From NCBI GenBank assembly GCA_902806565.1, contig CADCXA010000063.1, positions 1 to 64,000 on the forward strand: DNA of 64,000 nucleotides. Direction: 5' to 3'. The position numbers and the translations under genes were made by a program. This document shows, piece after piece, positions 10,168 to 21,819 of this stretch (position 1 is its first letter; each line of letters opens with the position of its first letter). The DNA is from Hypoxylon rubiginosum. Taxonomy: Eukaryota > Ascomycota > Sordariomycetes > Xylariales > Hypoxylaceae. The notes under the pieces are model-generated. The model saw only the letters and a program-made list of their open reading frames with translations, was not told the origin of the DNA and did not search any database.

Positions 10168-12568
10168 GGCTGCTTAGCGGCTTCACGTCAGTTGCCTGGG
10201 AAGTCTCTAAAGGCCCAGGGCGAAGGCAATTGGAATATTTGCTACAAGACTAAGGTGGAAGCATACGTAGGTAATCATGGAAACTTACCACTAACACGCC
10301 TACCATAGATTCAGGAGTAAAAATTGAGATCGAGAAGTCGAAGGTACAAGTAATGTAGGTAGGTAGAGTGACAAAATGCGTGAATGTAGTCCTTGAAGTG
10401 TAAGAGCCTCCTCTTGAGTAATGACATCCTTAAGTACTACACCAATGGTAGGTGTGGTAGAAGAAATGTCATTTTGACCTAGGTAGGTCTACAGGCATCC
10501 ACCCATCCAACCATTTCTAAAGTTGACCACCTAGGTATCCTTAGGAAGCGTCGTCGTTGCTCTCCTAGGAAGACAAAGATAGACAATGATACCAAAAAGG
10601 CGCCTCTCTAAAGTGATTTTTGCGGCTTATTAAGAGGCAGGTACTGGTTATTTGAGACTATAATATTCAGGTATTTAAATTCCATTATTCTTTAAAGGGT
10701 TCGGTCTGCTAGATGTTGTCCATCATTTAACAAGTGCCTGAGACGTTTGTGGGCCTAAACTACTTGTTAACGGTGTCTTATATTAGGCAACTCTATATCT
10801 GCCTCTGCGATACCTAATGCTCCCAGTCTCAGGCTGATAAGGAAATTATGGGAGAAACAATATTACTTAATGAACTGGTAGTGAATGCCAGATGAGAAAG
10901 CGATCTTCGAGCTATAGTGCAGATACCTCATCAAGCATAGTCGTGGTTGTTTATGGTGGCGCAAAAAGAGGGAAGCGAATGATTCCATTATAAGAGTTTG
11001 GTGAGGTTAATGAAGCTATCTTAGGTACCCATTGCCCACCTAGTAATGAGAAGCTGAGAGGTGGCAGACCTAAAGCAATTGAGTGTTTTGCTGCTATTTT
11101 AATCGTCTAAGAGTGATGCCTTCGTTAATTAAATATCCAAGATTGAGTCGACGCATCAATGCGTTTCAGCGTTTCAGTCGTACGTGTCCTAGGTATCACG
11201 AACGCTGTCGTAATTCGAAATCAATCACCATACAGCTACTTTTGCTATAAGCCTACCTCAAGTTTTGTTTTATCTTAAGGCGAGCGGAGAAAACAGTCTA
11301 AATATGGGATGGTCTGAGGTCAGAATGTTGCCAATAATAGTTGGCTACCCCAGATACAGCCAAATATTTAAAGCCTCGTTTGTAGCGTGTGGCATGACAA
11401 TAGCTGAATAGTAGGTAAAGTACGTGTTCAGTCGTTTGGCAACGTCAGCGAAGCCAGGCAGATAGGAGTGATAGGGGTGATAGGGGGTCTATCAGATTGA
11501 CGACAGCGCCAAGTTCAGCTCCCAAGTGGACCATAAAATGTGCTAGGCCCAGAATGACGGGAACCCTTACCACATGAGTGTTGGCTTGCGGATCGACAGC
11601 GGATCTATCACGTACCTACGAAGTAACCTACCAAGATATGATCACTAGCGTCAACAGCCTGCAGGAATACCTATCGTTCCCTCGCGTCTTCTCTTATGAT
11701 TAGGAATCTAATTAGGATCTCAAGAGGCGAAAATTCATGGGGAAATGTCGATTAGGAAAAGGGCGTTGATGATCTCGAGAAAAGACGCTTCTTAACAGAG
11801 ATCATTGTGACGAATTCGGGATCCTAACGAGGATGAGCCAAACTACGCGCCAATCACAGGTGCATTTGCTTTGAGCCCGGCAATCTTGAAACAGATTTTC
11901 TGCATGGACCCTCGCCAAGGGAGAAAGGCCTAGCATAGTCAGGTACCTAGCCAGTGCCTAGGTACTATGGTAGGCTGATCGTGGATCGTCAATGGGTCCA
12001 CGGCTGATCCGGCTTGATCCAGTCCTGGCCGTTCGCTTGTCCTCGCTCCAAGTTTTGCCTCCTATTGGTGGCTTCATCCCACCATCGCGCGTGTTTCGAA
12101 ACAATGAGGAGGCGCATGGCTGGCATGGCTGGCATCGACTCGTTTCAGGTTGATCCGACCATCGAATGGCCTCCAGTCCCTTTCCTCGTAGCTGCACACG
12201 CTCTGCCAAAAATGCCCGGGGGATAGCGAGGCTCATTCGACCGATGGACGATGGCTGTACGTCTCCCCCCAATGAGCAGCCAGGATGGGGACGATGGTCG
12301 GGACGCGGCCTATGAATATGACGGAGCGACCAGGGGTGCTTCGTGCCCAGGTGTTGGGGGGTAGGTACTATATCACAGAACGGTAGCCGAATACACGCGG
12401 GTACGACCTTCGGCCTTCCCATCGTAAATCTTCGCTTCTGCTGTTCCAAGGTTCTACACCATCCTTCTTTTCTGATCTAGTCTTCATCGCTTATTCATTC
12501 GCGATACCGACTTCTATCGTAACCCTCACTCGCATTGCACATCGCCAATTGCATTTAGAACCAGTCCA
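10168..12568. other. long intergenic region, no gene seen
   Basis: About 2.4 kb without credible coding signal. Short TAGG/CCTA microsatellite pieces recur (for example near 10356-10366 and 11930-11965). A 163-codon minus-strand frame at 11958-12449 has the Pro/Arg/His-rich composition of a chance frame and was not accepted. The right end is the T/C-rich leader of the zinc-finger gene. Confidence 0.55.
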
Positions 12569-14165
12569 ATGGATCATCCATCGAGGGTGCTAGCACAGGC
12601 GCGAGAGCATCTCGAAGCTCTCAAGCAATCCGGTCTCAGTCGTGATGCTTTACTTGCTTTGTTGGAGGAGGATTCACAACAGCAGCGACAGCAAGCCATG
12701 ATAGCAGAAGGTATGGGACGCTCTCGCATAGGACGCGTGTGTATGTTCTAGAAGTTAACTCGTAGCAATAGCCCAAGCCATCCCCAATTTCAGCTACAGA
12801 GACATCAATCCTTCTCCTCCTTATAGTCAACCCCACGGACAGCGATCGTCCGTCTCGTCCTCGAGATCCAGCTGCTCAAGTCGCGACAGCGTATTTTCCT
12901 CGGCCTCGGCTCGAAGCTCCATATCGTCGACGACGGCCCCAGCCACCGATGCAAAATTTTGGTGCACATCCTGCGATAAGACATTCAAGAGGAAGTTCGA
13001 CTGGAAGCGACACGAGGAGGAATTCCACGAGCGATCGCGAAAATACCCCTGCCCTAACTGTAACCAAAGCTTCTGGGGGGCGAACACGATGAATCAACAC
13101 CACAAGTCGGCCCACGGCTGTAAGACCTGCCCCCATGCCGATACCGTCGTGAAACATCTTCGGAAGAGAAAGGCATGGGGATGCGGCTTTTGCGCCGCGA
13201 TGCACGGCAAGTTCGAGAAGCACATCGACCACGTCGCCGCGCATTTCGAGTCGGGGAGCACCAAGGCCGATTGGATGCACTCCAACGTCATCTACGGCCT
13301 ACTACACCAACACCTAATCCACGAGGCGTGGAAAGCGCTGGTAGCGGCGAAGCAGAGCACGTTTAACGGCCACCAGCCTATGTTCAGCTGGAGTCCCGAG
13401 TCGACAGGACGAGCCCAGGGTTTCGTGGAAAACGAGAATCCCGGGCAGCTCCAGGATCTCCTAGAATTCTTCGACGGCACCAAGGAGTCCGCCGAGAGTA
13501 TTGTGGAAATGGCGTATACCTGCGTCCACGTCATATTCCGACCACGATCGACATCCGTGACTCAGGGGGTACCCCAATCGCCCCCGGGTTCTACATCACC
13601 CATCAATACATCTAAACACATATCTGTCCAGCCTAGGACGCCATCTATGCCGCGGCGCTCCGCATCCACGTCCGCCCTCCCCGGCATAAACAGGCAAAGC
13701 AGACGGGCGCCATCCGCGGACTCCCGCCACATCAGCACCGTCCCTTCTCAAGTACCGAATCTGAACTTGACTATCCCGCAAGTACCAAGCCACCACCACC
13801 ACCTTCAGCACCAACAACAGCAACCAGTGCTCGACGCGTACCAAAGCTTCTCCATGATGCAGTCCGCGCAGCAGCAGCAGAGATACGCGCCGCCGCCCCA
13901 CACGACTACCGACAAGGCGCTACCGCCGGCACCGCTCGCGCCGACACCGACGTCGCCTATGCAACTGGACTTCCCGCTCTTCGGCAACGACGACGCGGGC
14001 ATGCTCCCGCCGCTGGACCTGGCGTCGGACGACTGGCGGAGCTTCGCGAGCACCCTAGTCGAGGAGGAAGAGCTGCAGCAGCACCAACAGCAGCACGCGC
14101 TAGGCTCCCACGAGTTTCCCATATCGTGGGACGATCTAGGGCAGTTTCAGACGAATCCGTGCTGA
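12569..14165 (+). CDS. C2H2 zinc-finger protein (putative transcription factor)
   Basis: Two exons, 12569-12710 and 12772-14165, join in phase across a 61-nt GT-AG intron to give 511 residues. The N-terminus is helical (AREHLEALKQSGLSRDALL), followed by a Ser-rich stretch. A zinc-finger block follows at about residues 105-200: WCTSCDKTFKRKFDWKRHEEEFH, then CPNCNQSFWGANTMNQHH, then a third variant finger with CGFC and H-x3-H around KHIDHVAAHF. The KHxDHVAAHF segment followed by W-x-x-S-x-x-I-x-G-L-L is a pattern I associate with a family of uncharacterised fungal C2H2 proteins. The C-terminal half is low complexity (Ser/Pro, then Gln/His runs from CAG/CAC tracts at 13790-14100) and ends in an acidic LxxxEEEE-type region that could activate transcription. 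It is probably nuclear; the target genes are unknown. Confidence 0.85.
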
Positions 14166-15019
14166 TATGAAGACGGGGGAAAAAAGGAGACGGCAGCGGC
14201 GGATGGGAGCATATTGTGTATAATGTGTAACGTGTATTATGCCCGGGCCCTCCGGAGCTCGGCTGGAAACGCATAATGTAATGGTAGTTAGTGTACGACG
14301 AAGACACCTGGGTCGTGTCAGGCTTGCTGTGCTGAAATATTAAAATCTTGTATGCATGCGACATGATTTCTCCATCGCGATGTCTTTGCTCCGTGAATAG
14401 CTAGCTGTGGCGTGAGAGGGAATGCTTATGACTGCAGCAGAAGCTGATATTCGTATGTATCTTCAGGTCAGCATCTACCAAAGGTGGTTATCTCATCCTT
14501 GCTGGCAAGTTTATGAGCGAATCGTCGAAGGAAACGATCTCCTCGAGGCTGACGTGGTCAAGAGGAGAGCATGATTCAACGTTTGCTACGAATGAACATC
14601 TATGCACCTAGCCTAGGCTAAAGCTTCCTATCCCAACAGAAAGGATAGCCAATCAACCCCCTTGTCCCAGAACTAAAGCTTTAACCTTTAGCATTAGTCT
14701 GCCTAAAACCTAAACTTCCTTATTTAGCAATGCCGATGATCGTGGGTTCGCGGGATGAGGCGAGCTGAAAAGAGCCGCAGAAGACCACCTCCCAATCCCA
14801 GTACGGTTCACACCTATCGAACTATGAATTTGGTAGTAGATCAAGCTTCGGCTTTTTTATTGCTGGACAGTAAAAAAGAAGCCTAGAAAATTGTATGACC
14901 GATATAAAAGTGGAAATGTGGTGAGGGAAGATGGCGAACTCCACCATAGTACAGTGGGGATAATAAGCCGTGGATTAGGGAAGCACGAAAAAACTTCACA
15001 AAGAAAAAATACATATCCT
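14166..15019. other. intergenic, no gene seen
   Basis: 3' flank of the zinc-finger gene and downstream flank of tRNA-Met. No supported gene. Confidence 0.55.
15004..15010 (-). terminator. Pol III terminator of tRNA-Met
   Basis: A run of A on the plus strand (T on the tRNA strand), about 10 nt beyond the mature 3' end of the minus-strand tRNA, as expected for RNA polymerase III. Confidence 0.6.
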
Positions 15020-15089
15020 AGCTTCACTCCGTTTCGATCGGAGGACCTCCGGGTTATGAGCCCGGCGCGCTTCCACTGCGCCATGAAGC
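15020..15089 (-). tRNA. tRNA-Met (CAT), elongator
   Basis: On the minus strand the acceptor halves GCTTCAT and GTGAAGC pair (the last pair is a wobble), with the discriminator base at 15020. The anticodon loop CTCATAA (15054-15060) is closed by the GCCGGG...CCCGG-type stem and gives anticodon CAT. The T-arm CTCCG/CGGAG closes an ATCGAAA loop, and the A and B box sequences are present. No intron. The arm composition fits the elongator rather than the initiator tRNA. Confidence 0.9.
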
Positions 15090-17413
15090 TTTCCACAGGA
15101 CATGGCTGGTGGCATAAGTATGAGATTGGAATTGTTTCTTTCAATACTGCCCTATAATCTCCTTGCTACCTTATGACTCACCCTTTCCCGATGCCGACAA
15201 TCGGCCTATTGGACGAACTCGAGTCCAGCATTGGGCACCTTTATATGATAGGCATTGCAATTCTGTTTAATCAATTTCCATGTAACCTTTCGCTCAAATG
15301 CTGGTTGTTCTCCCCTAGGTACCTAGATAGGTAGATTCCCCGGCTCGGTTCTCGCAAGGGGGTATGCAGCGAGAAAGCTCATGCGTTAATAGAACCGGCT
15401 GTCGCCTATAGATAGGTCCTCTTAGGTGGAAGCGAATATCGCCATTCCGTATGATATATAGCATCGACCGTATATCTTGAGCGATACATGTTGCACGATG
15501 GCGGTGCTGTTAGGTGCTTCATATACGCATCATCCTGGGATCGATCTCCATAAAGACACCCATGACGCATATGAATCTGTTGACTATCTATTTCAGCCCA
15601 TATGAACAAAACCAATACCTCAGGATCGTAATTCAGACCCTCGAACTATAGGGGGCATGCTTGTGATAAAGCTTGTTACCTTCTTAGCTTACATTGCCCT
15701 GTCATCTAAAACTCCTCACTATGCCTGTCTCATTCATTTCTTAGAATCAAGCAAGTGTAAGCTATATACATTAAGATTCCCTTATACTATGTATGTAAAA
15801 ATATTCTTAAACACTGCTCTAGTTCACTGAGCACTCTCCCCTTAAGGTTGACGAAGGAACCAAGACTCTAACCTCGGGACACAGGAACTAGGACATATCC
15901 CCAGACACAGCAGGTATCTCTTCATTTTCAATGGCCAGTATCGTTGATAGAGGATTCTCGACTTGATAAACCCAATTATATCACTTAAGTACTCATACCT
16001 GAGCTCCTGGTTAGAATGTGAAATGAATATATGGATAAGTGTATATACCTACAACACATGAGAGTAATCTCATTTGAGGTGGAGAGGCAGATGGGAAACC
16101 TTTGAGATTAGTTTCATTATGATTGACTGGCTCTCACGCGGAAATTTGCAATAGGTTTCGAGCACATTACCTATCAGTCACTGAATCCATTCTTTTCAGC
16201 TTATCCTTTGCCTTATTGCTGCGATTATTACGGCTGGTTGGCGACGATAAGACGGAGATAGATGGCATCGAAGATGTAAGCCATAATAATCCTCGGTTTT
16301 ACGTCATATGTTTGTTGTCAACTAGTTGTCGACCACAGAGTAATCTTTGTTAACCTAACCCCTTTCTCGCGAAGGAGGCTGACTGGGGTCCACTAGGCTT
16401 CTTACCTCGTTTCATGACGGCTAGCACTGATGTGAGCAATTCCGTACCTTGATCTAACCTAACTACCGGCGAATAAACGCATAGCAATACGCGAAATATG
16501 ACGTTGCTGGCTATCTCTTATGTGTTACTAGATCAACTCGATGAAATAAGCGAAAACTCATTTAAATCCTTGCTCCCGCGTGGGTGGACAGATAGTGTTC
16601 TAGTTAAGTTTAATCCTTCATCCTAATACATACCACAATCGCAAATGAAATCTAAATCCTACTGCCGATCCCTTATGTCGTAGATACAGAATTGATTTCT
16701 ATCTGAAATCAGCCTCGTTTCTACAGTGATGTCACTCCGATCTGCAAAGACTCTTTCGTTCCTAAATCCTAACGACGAGGGGCTGCGTGTTGTAACTTCG
16801 GTCAGCTCTCCTTTGGCGACCAACGCGACAGTCGGGTAAGAAGTCTCAAAAACTGTTGGAAGATTCAAGTGGGTAATAGGGTAAGAAATTATCCAACTTC
16901 CATAATTAATATTCAAAGTCTCACAAGAACGGTACTTGATGCTCCCTTTCCAGCTTCCCACGCGTTCGTGCCAGATGGTGGGGGATCTGCACCAACGCAA
17001 ACGCACTCAGCTGCGGGAGCGCTAGGCGGATCTGCATCTACGTCACAATCAGGGCGGATCAGCAGGTACCAAGACATATTTTTAGAATTCGTCTAAATCA
17101 GCAACTTATTCCGAGCTTGAGGCTGTTGATTACTTGCAAGCTGGCCAATTCCTTCCATACGGCTGGTGTCATGGCCTATGTAAATGTGCTGAAAGACTCG
17201 GGCATCTGAGCAGGAAACTATTGTGATGTACATTAAGTAAGATCTATTCCGGGCCTACACGCTATAGATCGAGATGCGATCGTCAGGGTCCGGACGAGGA
17301 TAATAAAGTCGTGAGAATATCCTTCCATCTCGGTCACCGTTCAGATGGAGATCATCTAGGAAACTTATCTTTCTATCGTCCTTACTTCATATCATACCTA
17401 GCCCACTAATATA
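15090..17413. other. long intergenic region, no gene seen
   Basis: About 2.3 kb with only short frames lacking any family resemblance. It includes the upstream region of the GH128-type gene. Nothing else is supported. Confidence 0.55.
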
Positions 17414-18316
17414 ATGGTATTGCTTCAAAACTTTAGGCGTATTGCCTGCCTTGCAGCTTGCGTCTTTCTAGCAAGCCCTGGCCGGGCAATGCCGGTCGAG
17501 ACATCCGATACAATATCTGAGCGCGGCTCTAGTAGTGGAAAGCGCATTATTCTCTGGGAGACGAGTTTAACGAGTGAACTCAAGAGTATCCCCGGCCTTT
17601 TGTCTGCGGCAACTGCCCTGGGCTCATCAGGCGTCATCAAGTCGGTCACCAACTGGGAGACGAAGCGGCCAGACGAGGTGCCCAAGAAATTTCCTTACCG
17701 GCCTATGGTCCGCACGCCCCAGCACCTAGAGGGCGACAACTGGAAAAACCTCATCTCCGTGGTGTCGAGCCAGAAGAACACCATCGTGCACTTCTACAAC
17801 GAGCCGGAGCGCAACGGCATCCAAGCGTCCGACGCGGTCGCCAGCTGGCGGCAGAAGATGCTCCCGCTGCGGCAGAAGTACGGCGCGAAGCTCGCGGGGC
17901 CGGGCTGCGCCAGCTCCGACGAGGGCTCCGCGTGGCTGCGGACGTTCATGGGGATGCTGGCAGACGAGGAGAAGCCCGACTACCTCAACCTACACTTCTA
18001 CACCCTCCCGAGCAACCCGTGCGACCAGGAGATCCGGAACGCCGAGAGCTTCTTCTTCGAGAAGCACAAGACCTACAACCTTCCCGTCATAATAGGCGAG
18101 ATAGCGAGTACCAGCCGCGACGGCGCCCAGGTGGTAGAGTTCACCAAGGAGGTGTCGAAGTGGCTGGACCAGCCGGCCCAGAGCTGGGTTGTCGAATACG
18201 GCTTCTTTGGCGTGTCTACCGGCGTGGATGATAATTTCGTGAGTCCGGCTGCGCAGATGCTCGATTCCAAGGGTGCTTGGACGGACCTTGGTAAATGGTG
18301 GATTGGAGCGAGCTAG
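17414..18316 (+). CDS. Secreted GH128-type beta-1,3-glucanase (Asl1-like)
   Basis: A single-exon, 300-residue protein with an N-terminal signal peptide (hydrophobic stretch at about residues 9-25, cleavage near GRA-MP). The body is the 'glycosyl hydrolase catalytic core' fold of PF11790 / GH128: KRIILWETS, then the acid/base motif HFYNEPE with E130, the strand LNLHFYT, and the likely nucleophile in VIIGEIA, E219, followed by YGFFG and a C-terminal LGKWWIG. The family cleaves beta-1,3-glucan. Fungal members act on the cell wall or on environmental glucan. Both catalytic glutamates are present and the length is usual. A small residue-rich linker with no binding module joins the signal peptide to the domain. 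Confidence 0.88.
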   Translation: MVLLQNFRRIACLAACVFLASPGRAMPVETSDTISERGSSSGKRIILWETSLTSELKSIPGLLSAATALGSSGVIKSVTNWETKRPDEVPKKFPYRPMVRTPQHLEGDNWKNLISVVSSQKNTIVHFYNEPERNGIQASDAVASWRQKMLPLRQKYGAKLAGPGCASSDEGSAWLRTFMGMLADEEKPDYLNLHFYTLPSNPCDQEIRNAESFFFEKHKTYNLPVIIGEIASTSRDGAQVVEFTKEVSKWLDQPAQSWVVEYGFFGVSTGVDDNFVSPAAQMLDSKGAWTDLGKWWIGAS

Positions 18317-19872
18317 ATAAGAGTGGGCTAGGAGTTGGGGAGAGGGGTGTTTGGGATTACTCAGCGAAGGCGTTTTAGTGTACAAGTCCACGACAAGGGG
18401 CTGCATCTTCTTGATGGATTTCCATAACTTCGAAAATTCTTTGTATTATATTGAAAAGCCGTCCAAGGCCGAAAAATAACTACTTTCTAACTCATTTTCA
18501 CCTTTCCCGACTGCGTAGATCGATATGTTGCTGTGAAACCTCGCGACCTACTTATTTTCATTGCTCACGGTTATGAAATCAATGGGCACTTCTTCTGATA
18601 CCTAGTACCTGAGAAATATTCGTGTTCTACAGTCTACTCCCTTTCTGCACGGACCGCGATTCAGTATCGAACAGATTACGAGAGGGGGTTACTTCCGGAC
18701 ATCCTGCCTGCCTAGGAGCCCAGCATCCATACATACCTAGACAACGGACTTTATTGAACCATTTCTGCTATTCTAGCCGAAGTTCGCCTAAACACCTAGC
18801 ACGAAGCAGCTGGTAGATGTTAACGGGATCTGAGAATGGAATCCCGAGCCTCGCTTAATTTTTATACTAGTGGTGATAGATCGCACCGGATCTTAAGACT
18901 TAGGTCGAACACATGCAATTTTTAATATCCCCGGTTTTTATACACCCATGATGGAAATCATGGAAAATCCTGATGAAACCTCAAGGGACCGAGTGATCCA
19001 GGGGTATGGAACCCCGATTTTCTCACGGCTTGCCGCGGGGGACCTGTCGCGGGGGAACTGTCGCGGGAGGTCTTTCTAGAACACATGTTCTCGATGGTAG
19101 ATGTCACGAATCGCAAGCCCAACTATTGGACTGCAGCGAAAGTACAACTAATCAGAAGCTGAAAGGCGAATCATCCGTTCGAAATATATTCACCCGCACC
19201 AATGCCCCTGGCTGTCCTGGCTATCGAGTTCAGCGAACCTGGAGGCTCATCTTAGATCTACCCCATCTACCACATGGCCCAAACTCTTAGGTCAGGGCCT
19301 CGGGCTTAATGCGAATCAAGCGTACGTGTTCGGCTCGTCGGGAATTTTTACATTATTCTAGAAAATTCAAATAATCATTCGATGCTAAGATCTAGCCAAC
19401 GATCTACCCAGCCACGCATGAAAACACCGTCATATCGTACCATTTCGCCTCACGGCCATCTGGCGCTCGCGTGATTTAGACCGTCTAGAAGGACTTGATA
19501 GGTAGGTATGGCAGTGCCGACAAGACCGGTAACGCCCGGGACACATAGTTATCGTGATATACCCTGCGCTAGAATTTTTCTCTCAGCATTTAGTCTGAAC
19601 CTTGACAGGTGACCCCACAACGCGGGACGGGAAGGTAATGCATTCATCATGGGTAAGTAAGGGGTTTAAAGCTTTGGGGGCCTTTTCGCCATCCGATGGG
19701 TATAAGTCTAAGATCTGAATTGAAAGCTCTATTTTCGAGGAATCACCAGCATTAGCATCCTGCCTTGACTGATCGCTTTTATTAACTGCCTACCCTCTAT
19801 CACACTATACGATTGCGCTGTACTTATCCTACCCGTGCCCAATTCCAGTGGTAGTTTGTTAAATCAGCCGTC
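18317..19872. other. intergenic, no gene seen
   Basis: About 1.55 kb between two rightward genes. A minor G-rich tandem (CGCGGGGGA, twice) occurs near 19035-19056. The right end should carry the flavohemoglobin promoter. No gene is supported. Confidence 0.55.
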
Positions 19873-21192
19873 ATGGCTCTTAACTATAAGGAGACGAAAT
19901 TAGTCATCGACACGATTCCCGCTCTACGCAAACATGGAGAGCACATATCGACCGTCTTCTACAAGACGATGCTTCGCGACCATCCAGAGCTCCATAACTA
20001 CTTTAATAGCGTCCATATGAGCTCTGGGGCACAGCCACGCGAACTCACGAAGCTCATATTGGCTTTTGCGTCTAATATCAGCAACATCAGCGAGCTCGTT
20101 CCGAAGTTGGAAAGAGTAGCGAACAAACACGTATCGTTGAATATCCAACCGGAGCACTATGACATCGTTGGAAAATACTTGCTGCGCGCATTTTCTGCTG
20201 TTCTCGGCCCAGCAGCCATGACCCCTGATGTCCAATTAGCTTGGATGCGCATGTATACAGTCATGGCAAAAGTCTTAATGGGCAGAGAAGCCCATCTTTA
20301 CCGCGAGTTCGAAAACTGGAAGGGCTGGAGAAAATTTATGATATACAGCAAGAAGAACGAGACGTTGGAGGGGAACATTGTCTCCTTCACCCTGAAACCA
20401 ACCGACGGAAAGCCCTTGCCATCCTTTATGCCGGGACAGTACACCACTCTGAGACTTACGGTTCCTGGCATGAAATATGCGCAGCTCAGACAATACTCCC
20501 TGAGCGATGCGCCGAGCCACGACTACTACCGAATTACTGTTAAGCGGGACCAAGGATCAAACTGGGACTACGCTGGGCAGGACGACGCCATGACTGTGTC
20601 ATCTGCCGCCACCAGCGCATCGGATAGCAGCCTCGGAAGCTTACACCCGGGTCGGCCCGGTATTGTGTCGAACTCACTCATTGACGAGTTCCACGAGGGG
20701 GGCACAATTGAGTTGACACATCCGGCGGGTGTTTTCCAACTAGACACCAACATCGACAACTCTATGCCCCTCGTCCTTATTTCTGCTGGCGTCGGCGTCT
20801 CGCCCCTCATGGCAATGCTGAACACTGTAGCGGAAAAGCAAATGAACAGACCAGTGTCGTGGATCCAGGCCTCGCGACATGACGCGCCATTCCAAGCAGA
20901 TGTCAATAGCATTGCCAAGCGACTCCCGAACGTGAGAACCAAGTTCTTCAAGTCGAGACTGTCGGACAGCGACGTGCTATCGTACACGTCGTCATTCGAC
21001 AACGACTTCCTGTCCCTGACGGCTGAGGATCTGTATCTTAGTAACGGCTCCACGGAATACAAGATCTGCGGACCCGAAGACTTTATGATGCAAGCGTCCA
21101 GCCATCTGGCGAGACAAGGAGTGAAGCCAGAAAGAGTGCAGTTTGAAGTCTTTTCTATCGGTAGCTACGAGCTTAACAATTCGAACAGTTGA
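19873..21192 (+). CDS. Flavohemoglobin (nitric oxide dioxygenase)
   Basis: A single-exon, 439-residue protein with the three-domain order of flavohemoglobins. The globin domain (about 1-140) has Tyr30 at B10, Gln54 at E7 and the proximal His86 in ANKHVSLNI, with Tyr96 in PEHY. The FAD domain carries RQYSLSDAP and a preceding PGQY motif. The NAD(P)H domain carries ISAGVGVSPLMAML and CGPEDFM. The family oxidises nitric oxide to nitrate with O2 and NAD(P)H, protecting against nitrosative stress. A Ser/Ala/Thr-rich insertion of ~28 residues (236-264; DNA 20578-20665) sits between the FAD-domain strand ITVKRD and the GIVSNSLI helix. It keeps frame, so the enzyme is probably still active. No obvious mitochondrial leader, so likely cytosolic. 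Confidence 0.93.
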   Translation: MALNYKETKLVIDTIPALRKHGEHISTVFYKTMLRDHPELHNYFNSVHMSSGAQPRELTKLILAFASNISNISELVPKLERVANKHVSLNIQPEHYDIVGKYLLRAFSAVLGPAAMTPDVQLAWMRMYTVMAKVLMGREAHLYREFENWKGWRKFMIYSKKNETLEGNIVSFTLKPTDGKPLPSFMPGQYTTLRLTVPGMKYAQLRQYSLSDAPSHDYYRITVKRDQGSNWDYAGQDDAMTVSSAATSASDSSLGSLHPGRPGIVSNSLIDEFHEGGTIELTHPAGVFQLDTNIDNSMPLVLISAGVGVSPLMAMLNTVAEKQMNRPVSWIQASRHDAPFQADVNSIAKRLPNVRTKFFKSRLSDSDVLSYTSSFDNDFLSLTAEDLYLSNGSTEYKICGPEDFMMQASSHLARQGVKPERVQFEVFSIGSYELNNSNS

Positions 21193-21819
21193 CGAGTCGA
21201 ACAGTATGTGGCCCCACATGATTCCAGGGGCCACCAACTACATATACGTATGAACTGCCACCCCCAGCATCAATATCCCCAGTACGCCCGCCGGATGCCT
21301 ACTACAGCGAGGCCCCCATGACCCCATAGCGCGTGGGGCCGAAGAAGACACCGGATACCTGGCTCGATACCTGCACCGCAGTGGATACTGTACGACTTAT
21401 ACACAACTTCCAAGGTTCCTAGAGTCCGAGAGAAACCCCGAGTAGTGGTTGTGAGGAGGCTTCACCCGTCGGGCAACAACCACAGCGGAAAGGGGCTTTA
21501 CGACCTGATTTGAAAACGAATGCGAGAACTATACGAATGAACTTTTCATTTTGCTTATGGTGTCGTGCATTTGAGGCCGCGGGATTATTATAAGGGATGC
21601 ATCAATGCCGTGAAGGTCTCATGAGACCCCAATAACACTTCGTCTCGGTCATTTCCCGGTCATCATAGAGTGAATGGGATGCGAAAACTATAGAATTAGG
21701 AGCATATGCATTTAACATGATGTTTAAAAATATACACATGCCAATCTCACCACACTTCCGGAGTTTTCATGGCATATAACGATTCAACGTCTGACAACTA
21801 TGACGTCCTTCTCGCCTTT
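21193..21819. other. intergenic, convergent 3' ends
   Basis: Spacer between the 3' ends of the flavohemoglobin and SET-domain genes. No gene seen. Confidence 0.55.

Noticed and set aside
11958..12449. A 163-codon minus-strand open frame
   Set aside because: Pro/Arg/His-rich, no domain-like pattern, no supporting splice signals or neighbours; it looks like a chance frame in G+C-richer DNA.
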